DNA of 36,948 nt from a virus. The stretch lies in IMG/VR virus record IMGVR_UViG_3300024335_000023, positions 1 through 36,948 of that record; one strand, 5' to 3'. The notes under the pieces are model-generated. The model ran no database searches and was not told where the DNA came from. It saw only the letters and a list, made by a program, of their open reading frames with translations. Position 1 is the stretch's first letter. Each line of letters starts with the position of its first letter. The position numbers and the translations under genes were made by a program. Below, piece by piece: positions 12,014-20,238 of this stretch.

Positions 12014-13817
12014 CGCTCGGCTTCGTGGAGCAATCACAGTATCTCTAAAGCCACCGCCGAGGCTGAATGTCAGCGATTGGGCGGACACCTATCGGCAGCT
12101 TTCCAGTGAGAGCAGCGCCGAAGCGGGGAAATGGTCAACGAGCCGTGCGGAATATCAGCGCGGCATGATGAACGCCGTGTCTGATCCTGACGTTGAGAAC
12201 GTGGTCCTGATGACTGCGGCGCAGATTGGCAAGACTGAGTTGATTAACAACGTGGTTGGTTATCACATCCACCAAGACCCGGCTCCGATGTTGGTGGTGC
12301 AGCCGACGCTTGAGATGGCGCAGACGTGGAGCAAGGACCGATTGGCTCCTGCTATTCGTGATACACCTGCTTTGAGCAACAAGATCAAGAACCCCCGCAG
12401 CCGAGACAGCGGCAACACTACGCTACATAAGGTGTTTTCTGGCGGTCATGTTACAGCATGTGGTGCTAACAGCCCATCATCTCTGGCATCTCGCCCTTGT
12501 CGGATCATCCTTTGTGATGAGGTTGACAGGTATCCTATCTCGGCGGGAACTGAGGGCGATCCTGTTGGGCTGGCCAAGCGTCGTTCTGCGACATTCTGGA
12601 ACCGCAAGATCATCTTGGTGTCCACGCCTACGGAAAAGGGTGCGAGCCGAATTGAGCAGGCTTACGAAGAGAGCGACAAGCGCAAGTATTTTGTTCCGTG
12701 TCCTGACTGTGGAGAGCATCAGGTTTTGGCGTGGTCCAATGTGCGTTGGGAAACGGATAAGCCGAACACAGCGGAATACACCTGCGAGCATTGCGGTTCT
12801 CTGTGGCCAGATGTGAAGCGGTTTAGGGCTATCAGGCAGGGCGAGTGGCGAGCAACGGCTGAGGGGGATGGAAAAACGGCAGGCTTCCATCTCAGCGGCC
12901 TGTATTCTCCGTGGACGCCTATGGCTGACACGGTTCGAGACTTCTTGGCGGCCAAGCGTGACCCGATGCGGCTCAAGACGTGGGTAAACACGTTTCTTGG
13001 CGAGACTTGGGAGGAGCAGGGCGATCAGATTGATGAGTACGACCTGATTGAGCGGCGCGAGGACTGGGGGCCTGATCTGCCGGATGAAGTTCTGATGCTT
13101 ACTGCCGGGATCGACGTTCAGGATGATCGACTTGAGTACGAGATCGTTGGCTGGGGCCGGGGTGAAGAGAGTTGGTCGATCCGGTATGAGACGCTTTACG
13201 GCGATCCGTCCACAGCGGAATTATGGATGCGCTTGGACACGGCTCTTGGCGAGATATATAATCACCCATCTCACGGCGAGATGGTGCTGAGATCGGCCTG
13301 TATCGACACTGGCGGCCACTACACGCAGCAAGTCTACAACTACGCTCGCCAGCGTGCAGGCAGGCGGGTGTTCGCAATTAAGGGTGTTGGTGGTGAGGGT
13401 AAGCCAATCGTAGGCAGACCGACGAAAAACAACATCGGCAAGATCAACCTGTTCCCGGTCGGCACGGACACGGCGAAGGAGTTGGTGTATTCTCGGCTGA
13501 AGATGCAGACGCCCGGCGAGGGATACTGTCACTTTCCGCAGGACCGCAGTGAAGAGTTCTTTCGGATGCTGACGGCTGAGAAGAAGATGACCAAATACTT
13601 CAAGGGCAGGCCGAAACGCGAGTGGGTGAAGATCAGATCGCGGAACGAGGCGCTGGATTGCAGGGTTTACGCGACTGCTGCACTGGCCATCCTGAACCTA
13701 AACTTGGAGACCGTTTACAAAAGGGCGCAAAATGGGCTATTATCACCAGATAAGGCGGCCCCCGCGAGGAGGCCGTCTATTCCGCGCAAAAACAGCTTCG
13801 TTCACGGGTACAAATAA
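11967..13817 (+). CDS. Terminase large subunit, lambda GpA family
   Basis: The product has 616 residues and matches GpA in order. An N-terminal segment (RLNVSDWADTYRQLSSESSA) is followed by a deviant Walker A at about 83-90 (TAAQIGKT) and Walker B at 179-185 (RIILCDE). A zinc-binding pair follows, CPDC at 245-248 and CEHC at 273-276. The C-terminal nuclease has acidic segments (LTAGIDVQDDRLEYEIVGWG, SACIDTGGH, NEALDCRVYA). It is the ATP-driven motor and the endonuclease that cuts concatemers, in this family at cos sites. That implies cohesive-ended virion DNA and a genome opened arbitrarily in this window. Confidence 0.96.
   Translation: MSLSDTAKKTQRKILDARLRGAITVSLKPPPRLNVSDWADTYRQLSSESSAEAGKWSTSRAEYQRGMMNAVSDPDVENVVLMTAAQIGKTELINNVVGYHIHQDPAPMLVVQPTLEMAQTWSKDRLAPAIRDTPALSNKIKNPRSRDSGNTTLHKVFSGGHVTACGANSPSSLASRPCRIILCDEVDRYPISAGTEGDPVGLAKRRSATFWNRKIILVSTPTEKGASRIEQAYEESDKRKYFVPCPDCGEHQVLAWSNVRWETDKPNTAEYTCEHCGSLWPDVKRFRAIRQGEWRATAEGDGKTAGFHLSGLYSPWTPMADTVRDFLAAKRDPMRLKTWVNTFLGETWEEQGDQIDEYDLIERREDWGPDLPDEVLMLTAGIDVQDDRLEYEIVGWGRGEESWSIRYETLYGDPSTAELWMRLDTALGEIYNHPSHGEMVLRSACIDTGGHYTQQVYNYARQRAGRRVFAIKGVGGEGKPIVGRPTKNNIGKINLFPVGTDTAKELVYSRLKMQTPGEGYCHFPQDRSEEFFRMLTAEKKMTKYFKGRPKREWVKIRSRNEALDCRVYATAALAILNLNLETVYKRAQNGLLSPDKAAPARRPSIPRKNSFVHGYK
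13714..13743 (+). promoter_or_regulatory. Internal promoter candidate before connector and portal
   Basis: TTTACA (13714-13719), 18 bp, TATTAT (13738-13743) lies near the 3' end of the large terminase gene, about 75 bp before the next start. Both boxes match sigma-70 at 5 of 6. It could raise expression of structural genes above terminase. It lies in coding sequence, so chance cannot be excluded. Confidence 0.4.
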
Positions 13818-14401
13818 TGGCAAATCTCTTTGATGCTGACAATGCCCCTGAAGGTGAGCCTTTGGAAATTGTCGTTGGAGACTTCCTCCAGTGGAAGCGT
13901 TCTGACTTGGTGGCGGACTATCCTCCGGCTGATTACTCTGCGGAATATGTGGCTCGTATCACTGGCGGCGGCTCTAATGAGATCAAGCTGACAGGGACGG
14001 AAGACCCCAAGTATTACCTTTTCACAGTGGACAGTTCCACCTCATCGGATTTTCTGCCCGGTTACTACCACTGGCAACTTGAGATCACCCAAACATCATC
14101 TGGCAACCGCATTGTGGTGGATCAAGGCGACTTTAACGCCCTCCCTGACCTTGATGACAATCAGGCTGATCCGCGCATCCATGCTGAAAAGATGATAACC
14201 AAGATTGAGACTATCTTGGAGGGCAAGGCTGACAGTGACGTGTCGAATTACTCGATTGCGGGACGGTCTTTGACCAAGATGACCTTTGAGGAGCTACTTG
14301 AGGCGCGAGATCGCTATCGCCGTGAGTTGGTCCAGCATGAGAACAAAGAGCGACTGAAGCGCGGCAAGTCTGGCGGCTCAACGATTAAGGTGAAGTTCTG
14401 A
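13817..14401 (+). CDS. Head-tail connector with gpW-like C-terminus
   Basis: The product has 194 residues in two parts. Residues about 15-115 are a beta-rich, Ig-like domain (LEIVVGDFLQWKRSDLVADY, KYYLFTVDSS, GYYHWQLEITQTSSGNRI). It resembles the N-terminal domain of the 107-residue protein at 32983. Residues about 122-194 look like lambda gpW: helix MITKIETILEGKADSDVSNY, hairpin SIAGRSLTKM, helix FEELLEARDRYRRELVQHEN. The position between terminase and portal is that of W in lambda. It overlaps both neighbours by one base. The fusion of the two domains is the odd feature. Confidence 0.7.
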   Translation: MANLFDADNAPEGEPLEIVVGDFLQWKRSDLVADYPPADYSAEYVARITGGGSNEIKLTGTEDPKYYLFTVDSSTSSDFLPGYYHWQLEITQTSSGNRIVVDQGDFNALPDLDDNQADPRIHAEKMITKIETILEGKADSDVSNYSIAGRSLTKMTFEELLEARDRYRRELVQHENKERLKRGKSGGSTIKVKF

Positions 14402-15873
14402 TGGGTATTCTCGACGTGTTCCGCCGCAAGGAAAAGCCTACTCAGAAGCGGAACTACGCCGCAGCGAATAAGGGTCGGTTGTTTGCTGACTTTGTGGGAA
14501 GCAACCGCAGCGCGGACAGCGAGATCAGGTGGGCGCTAAACGAACTGCGCAACCGCTCACGCGATCTAGAGCGGAACAACGAATACTTCCGTCGTTACTT
14601 GCAGCTTTTGCGGACCAATGTCGTTGGTGACAAGGGTTTCCGGCTTCAGGTGAAGGCGGTCAACCCTGACGGGTCGCAGGATGTCGCAGGCAGCCAGATT
14701 ATTGAGGATGCTTGGTCTGAGTTCGCTCGCTTGGGTGGCCCGACTGTCAGCGGCAAGATGAGCCTGATTGACCTTGAGAACCACATCATCAGCGCGATGG
14801 CCCGCGATGGAGAGGTTTTTCTGCGTATTGTGCGCTCAAACACGCTCCGGCACGGTATCGGGGTTCAGATTATTGAGCCTGATCGTGTTGATGAGGAAAT
14901 GAACGAGCGGTATCGCAACGGCAACGATGTACGCATGGGCATTGAGTTGGATAATTTCCGCCGCCCGATTGCCTATCACGTCTTGCTGAATCACCCCGGC
15001 GATTACGACTACACGACGCTGGCTACAGGCACAAAGCGTGCGCGCGTTCCTGCCTCTGAGATTATGCACATCTACCGTCAGGAGCGTGCCGACCAAACGC
15101 GAGGCGTTCCGTGGTCATCTGCGGCTATTGCTGCCCTAAAGATGCTTCATGGCTATCGTGAGGCCGAACTTGTCGCAGCCCGCACTGGTGCAGCCAAGAT
15201 GGGTTTCTTTACGTCCCCCACGGGCGATGGCTTCACTGCTGACGGTTACGAGGACACTCATACGCCTATCTATGACGCTGAGGCTGGTACGTTTCACCAG
15301 TTGCCTGCGGGTGTTGACTTTAAGCCGTTCGACCCGACGCACCCGACATCGGCCTTCGCTGACTTTGAGAAGTCTATCCTTCGCGGCATCTCTGGTGGCT
15401 TGGGCGTCAGCTATACGTCACTGGCGAACGACCTTGAGGGAACCAGCTACTCATCCATCCGTCAGGGTGCGCTTGAGGAGCGGGACTTCTACCGCACCTT
15501 GCAGACTTTCATGGTGGACCACTTCCTTGACCCGCTATACCGCGTCTGGCTGGATCACGTTACAGGCTTTGCGCTAATCCCGATTACGGGGCCGGGCAAG
15601 TATGAGAAGTTCAGCCGGACATTTACGTTCCGGCCTCGCGGTTTCCAGTGGGTTGACCCGCTCAAGGAGATCAACGCGGCGGTTGTGGGCTTGCAGAACG
15701 GCATCTTGAGCCACAGCGACATTGCTGCGAACTACGGTCGGGACGCTCAAGAGACCTTTGCGCAAATTCAGCGCGACAATCAGGACGCGGCTCAATATGG
15801 CCTGACGATGGCCTACCAGCCGTTTGGCGACAAGCAGCCCGTGCCAGCGGAGGTTGAAGATGGCGACGTATAA
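14401..15873 (+). CDS. Portal protein, lambda GpB family
   Basis: The product has 490 residues and matches the lambda-type portal: an NRSADSEIRWALNELRNRSR segment, then LERNNEYFRRYLQLLRTNVV, ARDGEVFLRIVRS, IEPDRVDEEMN, ASEIMHIYRQERADQTRGVP with WSSAAIAAL. Near the C-terminus are FEKSILRGISGGLGVSYTSL and YSSIRQGALEERDFY. It forms the dodecameric ring at the capsid vertex through which DNA is pumped and to which the tail attaches. The GVP motif and the FEKSILRGIS stretch are diagnostic. Confidence 0.96.
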   Translation: MGILDVFRRKEKPTQKRNYAAANKGRLFADFVGSNRSADSEIRWALNELRNRSRDLERNNEYFRRYLQLLRTNVVGDKGFRLQVKAVNPDGSQDVAGSQIIEDAWSEFARLGGPTVSGKMSLIDLENHIISAMARDGEVFLRIVRSNTLRHGIGVQIIEPDRVDEEMNERYRNGNDVRMGIELDNFRRPIAYHVLLNHPGDYDYTTLATGTKRARVPASEIMHIYRQERADQTRGVPWSSAAIAALKMLHGYREAELVAARTGAAKMGFFTSPTGDGFTADGYEDTHTPIYDAEAGTFHQLPAGVDFKPFDPTHPTSAFADFEKSILRGISGGLGVSYTSLANDLEGTSYSSIRQGALEERDFYRTLQTFMVDHFLDPLYRVWLDHVTGFALIPITGPGKYEKFSRTFTFRPRGFQWVDPLKEINAAVVGLQNGILSHSDIAANYGRDAQETFAQIQRDNQDAAQYGLTMAYQPFGDKQPVPAEVEDGDV

Positions 15874-18307
15874 GCCGAACAAAGGCATGGTTGAGGCTGC
15901 CGAGCGTGCGCTTGAGTGGCGTCGTGAGTATGGCCGAGGCGGAACTGATGTTGGCGTTGCCCGCGCCCGAGACATATCCAACGGTAAGGACTTGTCTGAA
16001 AGCACTGTGAAGCGGATGTATTCGTTTTTCAGCCGCCATGAGAACAACAAGTCAAAACACTATTCGGCCAAAGAGACAGACGGTGGCCCGACTGCGTGGC
16101 GGATCGCTTGGGATTTATGGGGCGGAAACGCAGGATTTTCTTGGTCCAAAGGGATTGCTGAGGGTTTGGATGATGAGCGGTCTGTGCAAGTTGACGCAGA
16201 TTGTGATATTATGGCTCAAGCAAATGAGGATTGCGCTATGACTGATGAAAATAGAGCCGAGCCTGACGGCTTGAGCGTAGGCGACTACGTTCAGTGGGAC
16301 AGTTCTGGCGGGCAGGCATACGGTCGCGTTGATCGCATCGAGCGTGACGGGCAGATCGAGGTTCCTGACGCTGACGTAGTTGTGAACGGCGACGAGGACG
16401 ACCCTGCGGCTTTGATTGAAGTCTACCGTGAGGGCGAAGATGGCTGGGAAGCCTCGGGCGTTATGGTCGCTCACCGTTTTAGCACTCTCACAAAGACCGA
16501 TGAGCGTGGCTACAAAGACAAAGACCGCTTCAGCCGCGATGACATGAAGACACGCGCTATGGACGGCGCTGCGGACGTGATTAACGAGGAAACTCGCACA
16601 GTTCGCATCGCAATCTCTAGTGAGGCTCCTGTTGAGCGTAGCTTCGGTGCGGAAATTCTGGACCACAACGAGACATCCATTGACCTTGAGTTCGCTCGGT
16701 CGGGTCGGATGCCTCTCTTGCTGGACCATGATCCACGTCAGCAAATTGGCGTGGTTGAGAACGTAAGCCTTGATGGGTCGAGCCGCGTGCTGCGGGGAGA
16801 TGTGCGTTTCGGAAGGAACGGACTTGCCAAAGAGGTTTTCGATGATGTGATGGACGGTATTCGTTCTAACATCAGCGTTGGCTATGCAGTCAACAAAATG
16901 GACCGTGAGGGCAAGGATAGCTACCGTGTTTCCTCTTGGTCGCCAATGGAAGTTTCTGTTGTTTCTATCCCCGCTGACAGGACAGTCGGAGTGGGCCGGA
17001 GCGCGGATGACGACCTTCAGACCCGTAAACCTGCAACACCTCTAAAGGAGGATGCTACCATGACTGAGAATACTCAGATCGACATGGAAGCGGTGAAGGC
17101 CGAAGCTGCCCGTTCCGCTGCCAAAGAAACTGCCGAGATGTACCGTCTCGCCAGCAAGCACAACAAGCGTGACCTCGCTGACAAAGCTATCCAAGATGGC
17201 AAGTCGCTGGCCGAGTTCCGTGGCGACCTTCTGGACGTTATCGGCACAAAGCCTCTCGATGACAGCGAGATCGGCATGAACAAGCAAGAAGTTCGTAACT
17301 TCTCGCTGATGAAGGCCATCCGCGCGATGTCCAACCCAAGCGACCGCAAGGCGCAAGAAGCTGCTGCTTTCGAATTTGAAGCCGCTGCCGAAGCTGCCAA
17401 GCGTGACGGTGTTGACCCACAAGGTCTCTACATCCCGTCCGACGTGCGCCGTTCTTGGGACTTGTCGAAGCGTGACATGAACACCACAGATGACGCAGCG
17501 GTTATCGCTGAAGACTTCCGTGGCGGTGATTTCATCGACGTTCTGCGCAACGCTTCGTCCGTGATGCAAGCTGGTGCAACCATGCTGACTGGCCTTCAGG
17601 GTGATATCAAAATCCCCAAGAAGACTGCTGCATCGGCTGCTGGCTGGATCGCCACTGAAGGTGGTGCTGCTTCTGAGAGCGAGCCTACACTCGGCCAAGT
17701 CACCATGTCCCCCAAGACACTTGGTGCCTTCACCGACATCACTCGCTTGATGATGATGCAGTCCAGCTTGGACATCGAAGCCCTTATCCGTAACGACCTC
17801 TCGGTCGCTATTGCTCAGGCAATGGACCTCGGTGCGCTTGCAGGCTCCGGTGCTTCCGGTCAGCCCACAGGCATCAAGAACGTGTCCGGCATCAACGCGC
17901 CAACATCGTTCGCTGGTGTGAACCCAACCTTTGCCGAAGTAGTGGCAATGGAGACCGCTGTTGCCGAGGACAACGCTCTGATGGGCAACCTCGCATACAT
18001 CCTGCCAGCAGGCATGTACGGCGCTCTGAAAACGACGACCAAAGACTCCGGTTCCGGTCAGTTCGTTGTTGAGCCGGGCAACACGATCAACGGTTATCGC
18101 TCGATTGTATCGAACCAAGTCACCGCTGGTGATCTGTACTTCGGTAACTTCAGCGACCTGCTGATCGGCATGTACGGTGGCCTCGACATCACAGTCGATC
18201 CCTACACCAACTCGACAAGCGGCACCGTTCGCATCGTCGCACTGCAAACGATGGATGTCGCGGTTCGCCACGCTGTATCGTTCGCATACAACAACGACGG
18301 CGCATAA
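15860..18307 (+). CDS. Fused head polyprotein: N-domain, Tudor-like domain, S78 protease, major capsid
   Basis: The product has 815 residues in one open frame from the ATG at 15860 (GGAGG 7 nt upstream, overlapping the portal end). Residues 1-95 are a small basic domain common in phage head proteins. Residues about 127-215 resemble a Tudor-like barrel (GLSVGDYVQWDSSGGQAYGR). Residues about 225-395 are an HK97-type S78 prohead protease, with His290 in LLLDHDPRQQIGVV and Ser339 in RSNISVGYAV as likely catalytic residues. Residues 401-815 are an HK97-fold major capsid protein: a helical delta-like region, then LYIPSDVRRS, LTGLQGDIKIPKKT and AGSGASGQPTGI. The protease would free the capsid part. 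Internal starts at Met401 and perhaps Met127 could yield separate products. Confidence 0.93.
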   Translation: MATYKPNKGMVEAAERALEWRREYGRGGTDVGVARARDISNGKDLSESTVKRMYSFFSRHENNKSKHYSAKETDGGPTAWRIAWDLWGGNAGFSWSKGIAEGLDDERSVQVDADCDIMAQANEDCAMTDENRAEPDGLSVGDYVQWDSSGGQAYGRVDRIERDGQIEVPDADVVVNGDEDDPAALIEVYREGEDGWEASGVMVAHRFSTLTKTDERGYKDKDRFSRDDMKTRAMDGAADVINEETRTVRIAISSEAPVERSFGAEILDHNETSIDLEFARSGRMPLLLDHDPRQQIGVVENVSLDGSSRVLRGDVRFGRNGLAKEVFDDVMDGIRSNISVGYAVNKMDREGKDSYRVSSWSPMEVSVVSIPADRTVGVGRSADDDLQTRKPATPLKEDATMTENTQIDMEAVKAEAARSAAKETAEMYRLASKHNKRDLADKAIQDGKSLAEFRGDLLDVIGTKPLDDSEIGMNKQEVRNFSLMKAIRAMSNPSDRKAQEAAAFEFEAAAEAAKRDGVDPQGLYIPSDVRRSWDLSKRDMNTTDDAAVIAEDFRGGDFIDVLRNASSVMQAGATMLTGLQGDIKIPKKTAASAAGWIATEGGAASESEPTLGQVTMSPKTLGAFTDITRLMMMQSSLDIEALIRNDLSVAIAQAMDLGALAGSGASGQPTGIKNVSGINAPTSFAGVNPTFAEVVAMETAVAEDNALMGNLAYILPAGMYGALKTTTKDSGSGQFVVEPGNTINGYRSIVSNQVTAGDLYFGNFSDLLIGMYGGLDITVDPYTNSTSGTVRIVALQTMDVAVRHAVSFAYNNDGA
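16226..16240 (+). promoter_or_regulatory. Possible internal ribosome site and start, Met127
   Basis: GAGGA (16226-16230) lies 7 nt before an in-frame ATG (16238-16240) at the beginning of the Tudor-like domain (MTDENRAEPDGLSVGDYV). It is weaker than the site at Met401 and may be fortuitous. Confidence 0.3.
17044..17062 (+). promoter_or_regulatory. Strong internal ribosome site for free major capsid protein
   Basis: AAAGGAGG (17044-17051) lies 8 nt before an in-frame ATG (17060-17062) at the exact border between protease and capsid domains. Initiation here would give a 415-residue protein (MTENTQIDMEAV), a normal HK97-family precursor length. This is the best Shine-Dalgarno sequence in the late operon, and it explains how capsid subunits can far outnumber the protease. 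Confidence 0.75.
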
Positions 18308-18320
18308 TGACGCTATCATG

Positions 18321-18342
18321 GGGAGGGCTTCACGGCCCTCCC
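18321..18342 (+). other. Strong hairpin after the capsid gene
   Basis: GGGAGGGC (18321-18328), loop TTCACG, GCCCTCCC (18335-18342) is a perfect 8-bp stem 13 nt after the capsid stop. No T-run follows, so it is more likely an mRNA-stabilising or attenuating hairpin than a full terminator; it would protect the abundant capsid message. Confidence 0.65.
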
Positions 18343-18363
18343 TACCCCACAAAGGAGAAACCC

Positions 18364-18585
18364 ATGCCTCACGTCATTCTGAAGTCCTGCGTAGCTGGCG
18401 GCCAACGCCGTAATGCTGGCGACATTGTTGAATTGTCGGTGGATGAGGCGTCTCAGCTTTTGGCAATGGGTCGTGTGTCAGTCGCACCTGAGCCTAAGCC
18501 CGTTATTGATACGAACCGTTCCGTTGGCTTGCAGGCTAGTAAAGCCTCGCCAGTGAAAAAGCGTGGTAAGAAAAATGCAGATTAA
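18364..18585 (+). CDS. Small head protein (73 aa), paralogue of next gene
   Basis: AAAGGAG lies 8 nt before the ATG at 18364. The product starts MPHVILKSCVAGGQRRNAGD, continues IVELSVDEASQLLAMGRVSV and ends in a lysine-rich tail. The fold pattern (VxLK...G..R..G....L....A..LL..G.) is that of small proteins found between capsid and head-tail connectors in lambda-like phages, some annotated FI-like. The next gene repeats the same pattern. A role in DNA packaging or head completion is inferred from position. Confidence 0.7.
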   Translation: MPHVILKSCVAGGQRRNAGDIVELSVDEASQLLAMGRVSVAPEPKPVIDTNRSVGLQASKASPVKKRGKKNAD

Positions 18586-18739
18586 GTTGCTCAAGAAGGC
18601 CCAGTGGAATGGTCAAACACGTCGCGTCGGTTCTATCCATGAAGTTGACGACGCCACTGGCTCTAAGCTGCTAGAGCGCGGCTTGGCCGAGGTTTACGAT
18701 CCATCGGAGGTCAATGATGCCCCTGCCACTGACGAGTGA
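18575..18739 (+). CDS. Small head protein (54 aa), second paralogue
   Basis: The ATG at 18575 overlaps the end of the previous gene by 11 bp. The product MQIKLLKKAQWNGQTRRVGS continues IHEVDDATGSKLLERGLAEV and ends DAPATDE. It aligns along its length with the first 40 residues of the previous product (LLK...G..RR.G....VDDA...LL..G.), so the pair looks like a tandem duplication. It overlaps the next gene by 26 bp. Confidence 0.65.
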   Translation: MQIKLLKKAQWNGQTRRVGSIHEVDDATGSKLLERGLAEVYDPSEVNDAPATDE

Positions 18740-19031
18740 CCTTGAGACCATTCTGAGCCTTGATGAGTTCGCGGTTGTGGCAAACTACCAGCGCAAGAAC
18801 GCTGCGGGCGACAGCCAGATCAACGTGATTTTCGACAACGAGACTGTTCCTATTGACGCTGGCGGCTTTGTTCAGGTCCATGAGGAGCAGCCTCGCGTGA
18901 GTTGTCGCACATCAGACATTCCTTATATTTCTGAGACGGACCAAATGCTCATTCAGGGTATTCTTTACACGGTGCGGGCTTGGGTGCATGACGGGACAGG
19001 AATGACCGTTGTGCAGTTGGAGAAAACCTAA
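18714..19031 (+). CDS. Head-tail connector, lambda FII-like
   Basis: The product has 105 residues; the start is ATG 18714 or 18717, with CGGAGG 6-9 nt upstream. It is a beta-rich protein: DEFAVVANYQRKNAAGDSQI, NVIFDNETVPIDAGGFVQVH, PRVSCRTSDIPYI, LIQGILYTVRAWVHDGTGMT. This is the pattern of the head-tail stopper/attachment family that includes lambda gpFII. It seals the portal and docks the tail. The next gene starts at its last base. Confidence 0.75.
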   Translation: MMPLPLTSDLETILSLDEFAVVANYQRKNAAGDSQINVIFDNETVPIDAGGFVQVHEEQPRVSCRTSDIPYISETDQMLIQGILYTVRAWVHDGTGMTVVQLEKT

Positions 19032-19474
19032 TGCCCCATGTCCGCCAGCAAATTCGAGACCGTATCGCGTCTGACCTGAAAACTGGCGTGCCGCTGGTGA
19101 GAAACCGCGTCTACACTTCGCGGGTCTACCCTTTGACGGCATCCGACCTTCCGGCGGTTACGGTTCATACTGGCACAGAAACATCGTCTCTGATGGCGAT
19201 GGGGACTGTCACCCTTACACGCAGTGTGTCGATCAGCGTTGATGCTTATGTCCGCGCGACAGACAGCTTTGATAACGACGTTGATGCGATCTGCGTTCAG
19301 ATTGAGGACGCACTTGGTGGCGACTTCAGGCTTGGCGGCATTGCCAAGGATATTGTTCTAACTGGCACTGAGATTGACTTCAGTGGCGAGGCAGAGCAGC
19401 CCGTCGGCATCGCCCGATTAACTTTCGATGTCCGATATGTTACAAGCATTGAAGACGCAAGCACGGCCAGATAA
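19031..19474 (+). CDS. Tail terminator, lambda U-like
   Basis: The product has 147 residues: MPHVRQQIRDRIASDLKTGV, NRVYTSRVYPLTASDLPAVT, VHTGTETSSL, a beta stretch with TRSVSISVDAYVRA, and helix VDAICVQIEDALGG. The LPAV.V and long-helix pattern matches the tail terminator family (lambda gpU, TrP1), which caps the finished tube at its head end. Its place right after the FII-like gene agrees. Confidence 0.8.
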   Translation: MPHVRQQIRDRIASDLKTGVPLVRNRVYTSRVYPLTASDLPAVTVHTGTETSSLMAMGTVTLTRSVSISVDAYVRATDSFDNDVDAICVQIEDALGGDFRLGGIAKDIVLTGTEIDFSGEAEQPVGIARLTFDVRYVTSIEDASTAR

Positions 19475-19486
19475 CAGGAGGCTCCT

Positions 19487-19879
19487 ATGGCTACACATAC
19501 CGGCAGCGAAGGGACCGTCAAGGTCGGCACCGACGCAATCGCAGAAATCCGCTCTTTCAGCATTGAGGAAAGCGCAGATACACTTGAAGACACCAGCATG
19601 GGCGACACAGCGCGGACCTACAAGTCCAGCTTGACGACCTACACAGGCTCTATCGACGTTTTGTGGGATGAGAGCGATACCGCAGGCCAAGGCGCGTTGA
19701 CTATCGGCGCTGAGGTGACGTTGAACCTGTATCCTGAAGGCGACACATCTGGCGACACATACCTTTCTGGTTCCGCCATTGTCACAGGCCGCAGTGTAAA
19801 TTCCTCGTTTGATGGTCTGGTGGAAATGTCTATTTCGGTGCAAGGTAACGGCGCACTGACCACCTCCACGGTGGCATAA
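19487..19879 (+). CDS. Major tail tube protein
   Basis: The product has 130 residues, beta-rich and Thr/Ser-rich: GSEGTVKVGTDAIAEIRSFS, EESADTLEDTSMGDTARTYK, YTGSIDVLWDESDTAGQGAL, NLYPEGDTSGD, then VNSSFDGLVEMSISVQGNGA. This is the usual sequence pattern of small tail tube proteins in phages with flexible tails. It stands between the tail terminator and the chaperone genes. AGGAGG lies upstream of the ATG. Confidence 0.85.
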   Translation: MATHTGSEGTVKVGTDAIAEIRSFSIEESADTLEDTSMGDTARTYKSSLTTYTGSIDVLWDESDTAGQGALTIGAEVTLNLYPEGDTSGDTYLSGSAIVTGRSVNSSFDGLVEMSISVQGNGALTTSTVA

Positions 19880-19893
19880 CCAGAGGAAAAACC

Positions 19894-20238
19894 ATGAGCA
19901 TTGCCAAGCGTATCGCGGCTAAACGGTCGGAACAGGAACGCAGCTTTGCTGAGGTTGAAGAATGGGGCGAGGCGGATGAGCCGCTTCGCCTTTTCTTTGG
20001 CCCGGTAACGGCACGAGACATTGAGAAGGTTCAGCGCAAGCACCCGAACTTTCTGACGAACACAACGATGGGCGCGATGGTCGAGATGATTATTGCCAAG
20101 TGTGAGGATGAGGCTGGTGAGAAGGCGTTTACGCTTGAGGACAAACCAATCCTCATGGGTGAGCCTATCAACGTCATCGCCAAACTGTTCGGGAGCGTTT
20201 TCGCATCTGACAGCGTTGAGGATCACGAAAAAAACTAA
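19894..20238 (+). CDS. Tail assembly chaperone, short form (gpG-like)
   Basis: The product has 114 residues: MSIAKRIAAKRSEQERSFAE, acidic EEWGEADEPLRLFFGPVTAR, KHPNFLTNTTMGAMVEMIIA and an acidic C-terminus. Size, charge and position between tail tube and tape measure fit the short tail chaperone (lambda gpG). It ends in GAA AAA AAC TAA, and the A AAA AAC heptamer can shift the ribosome back one base into the next frame. The chaperone keeps the tape measure soluble and recruits tube subunits. Confidence 0.85.
   Translation: MSIAKRIAAKRSEQERSFAEVEEWGEADEPLRLFFGPVTARDIEKVQRKHPNFLTNTTMGAMVEMIIAKCEDEAGEKAFTLEDKPILMGEPINVIAKLFGSVFASDSVEDHEKN
20229..20235 (+). other. Programmed -1 frameshift site A AAA AAC
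   Basis: A AAA AAC lies in the correct phase, immediately before the zero-frame TAA (20236-20238). A -1 slip continues as CTA AGG AGC GAC CCA TTT AGG and then enters the frame of the 43-residue segment from 20256 without a stop. The long product would have 164 residues, equivalent to lambda gpGT. An AAGGAG stretch just downstream could also allow separate initiation at 20256. Confidence 0.85.

Noticed and set aside
17042-18352. Long minus-strand open frame opposite the capsid gene (436 codons)
   Set aside because: It is a shadow of the capsid frame: the plus strand encodes a clear HK97 capsid protein and the minus frame gives a Val/His/Cys-rich product without any family pattern.
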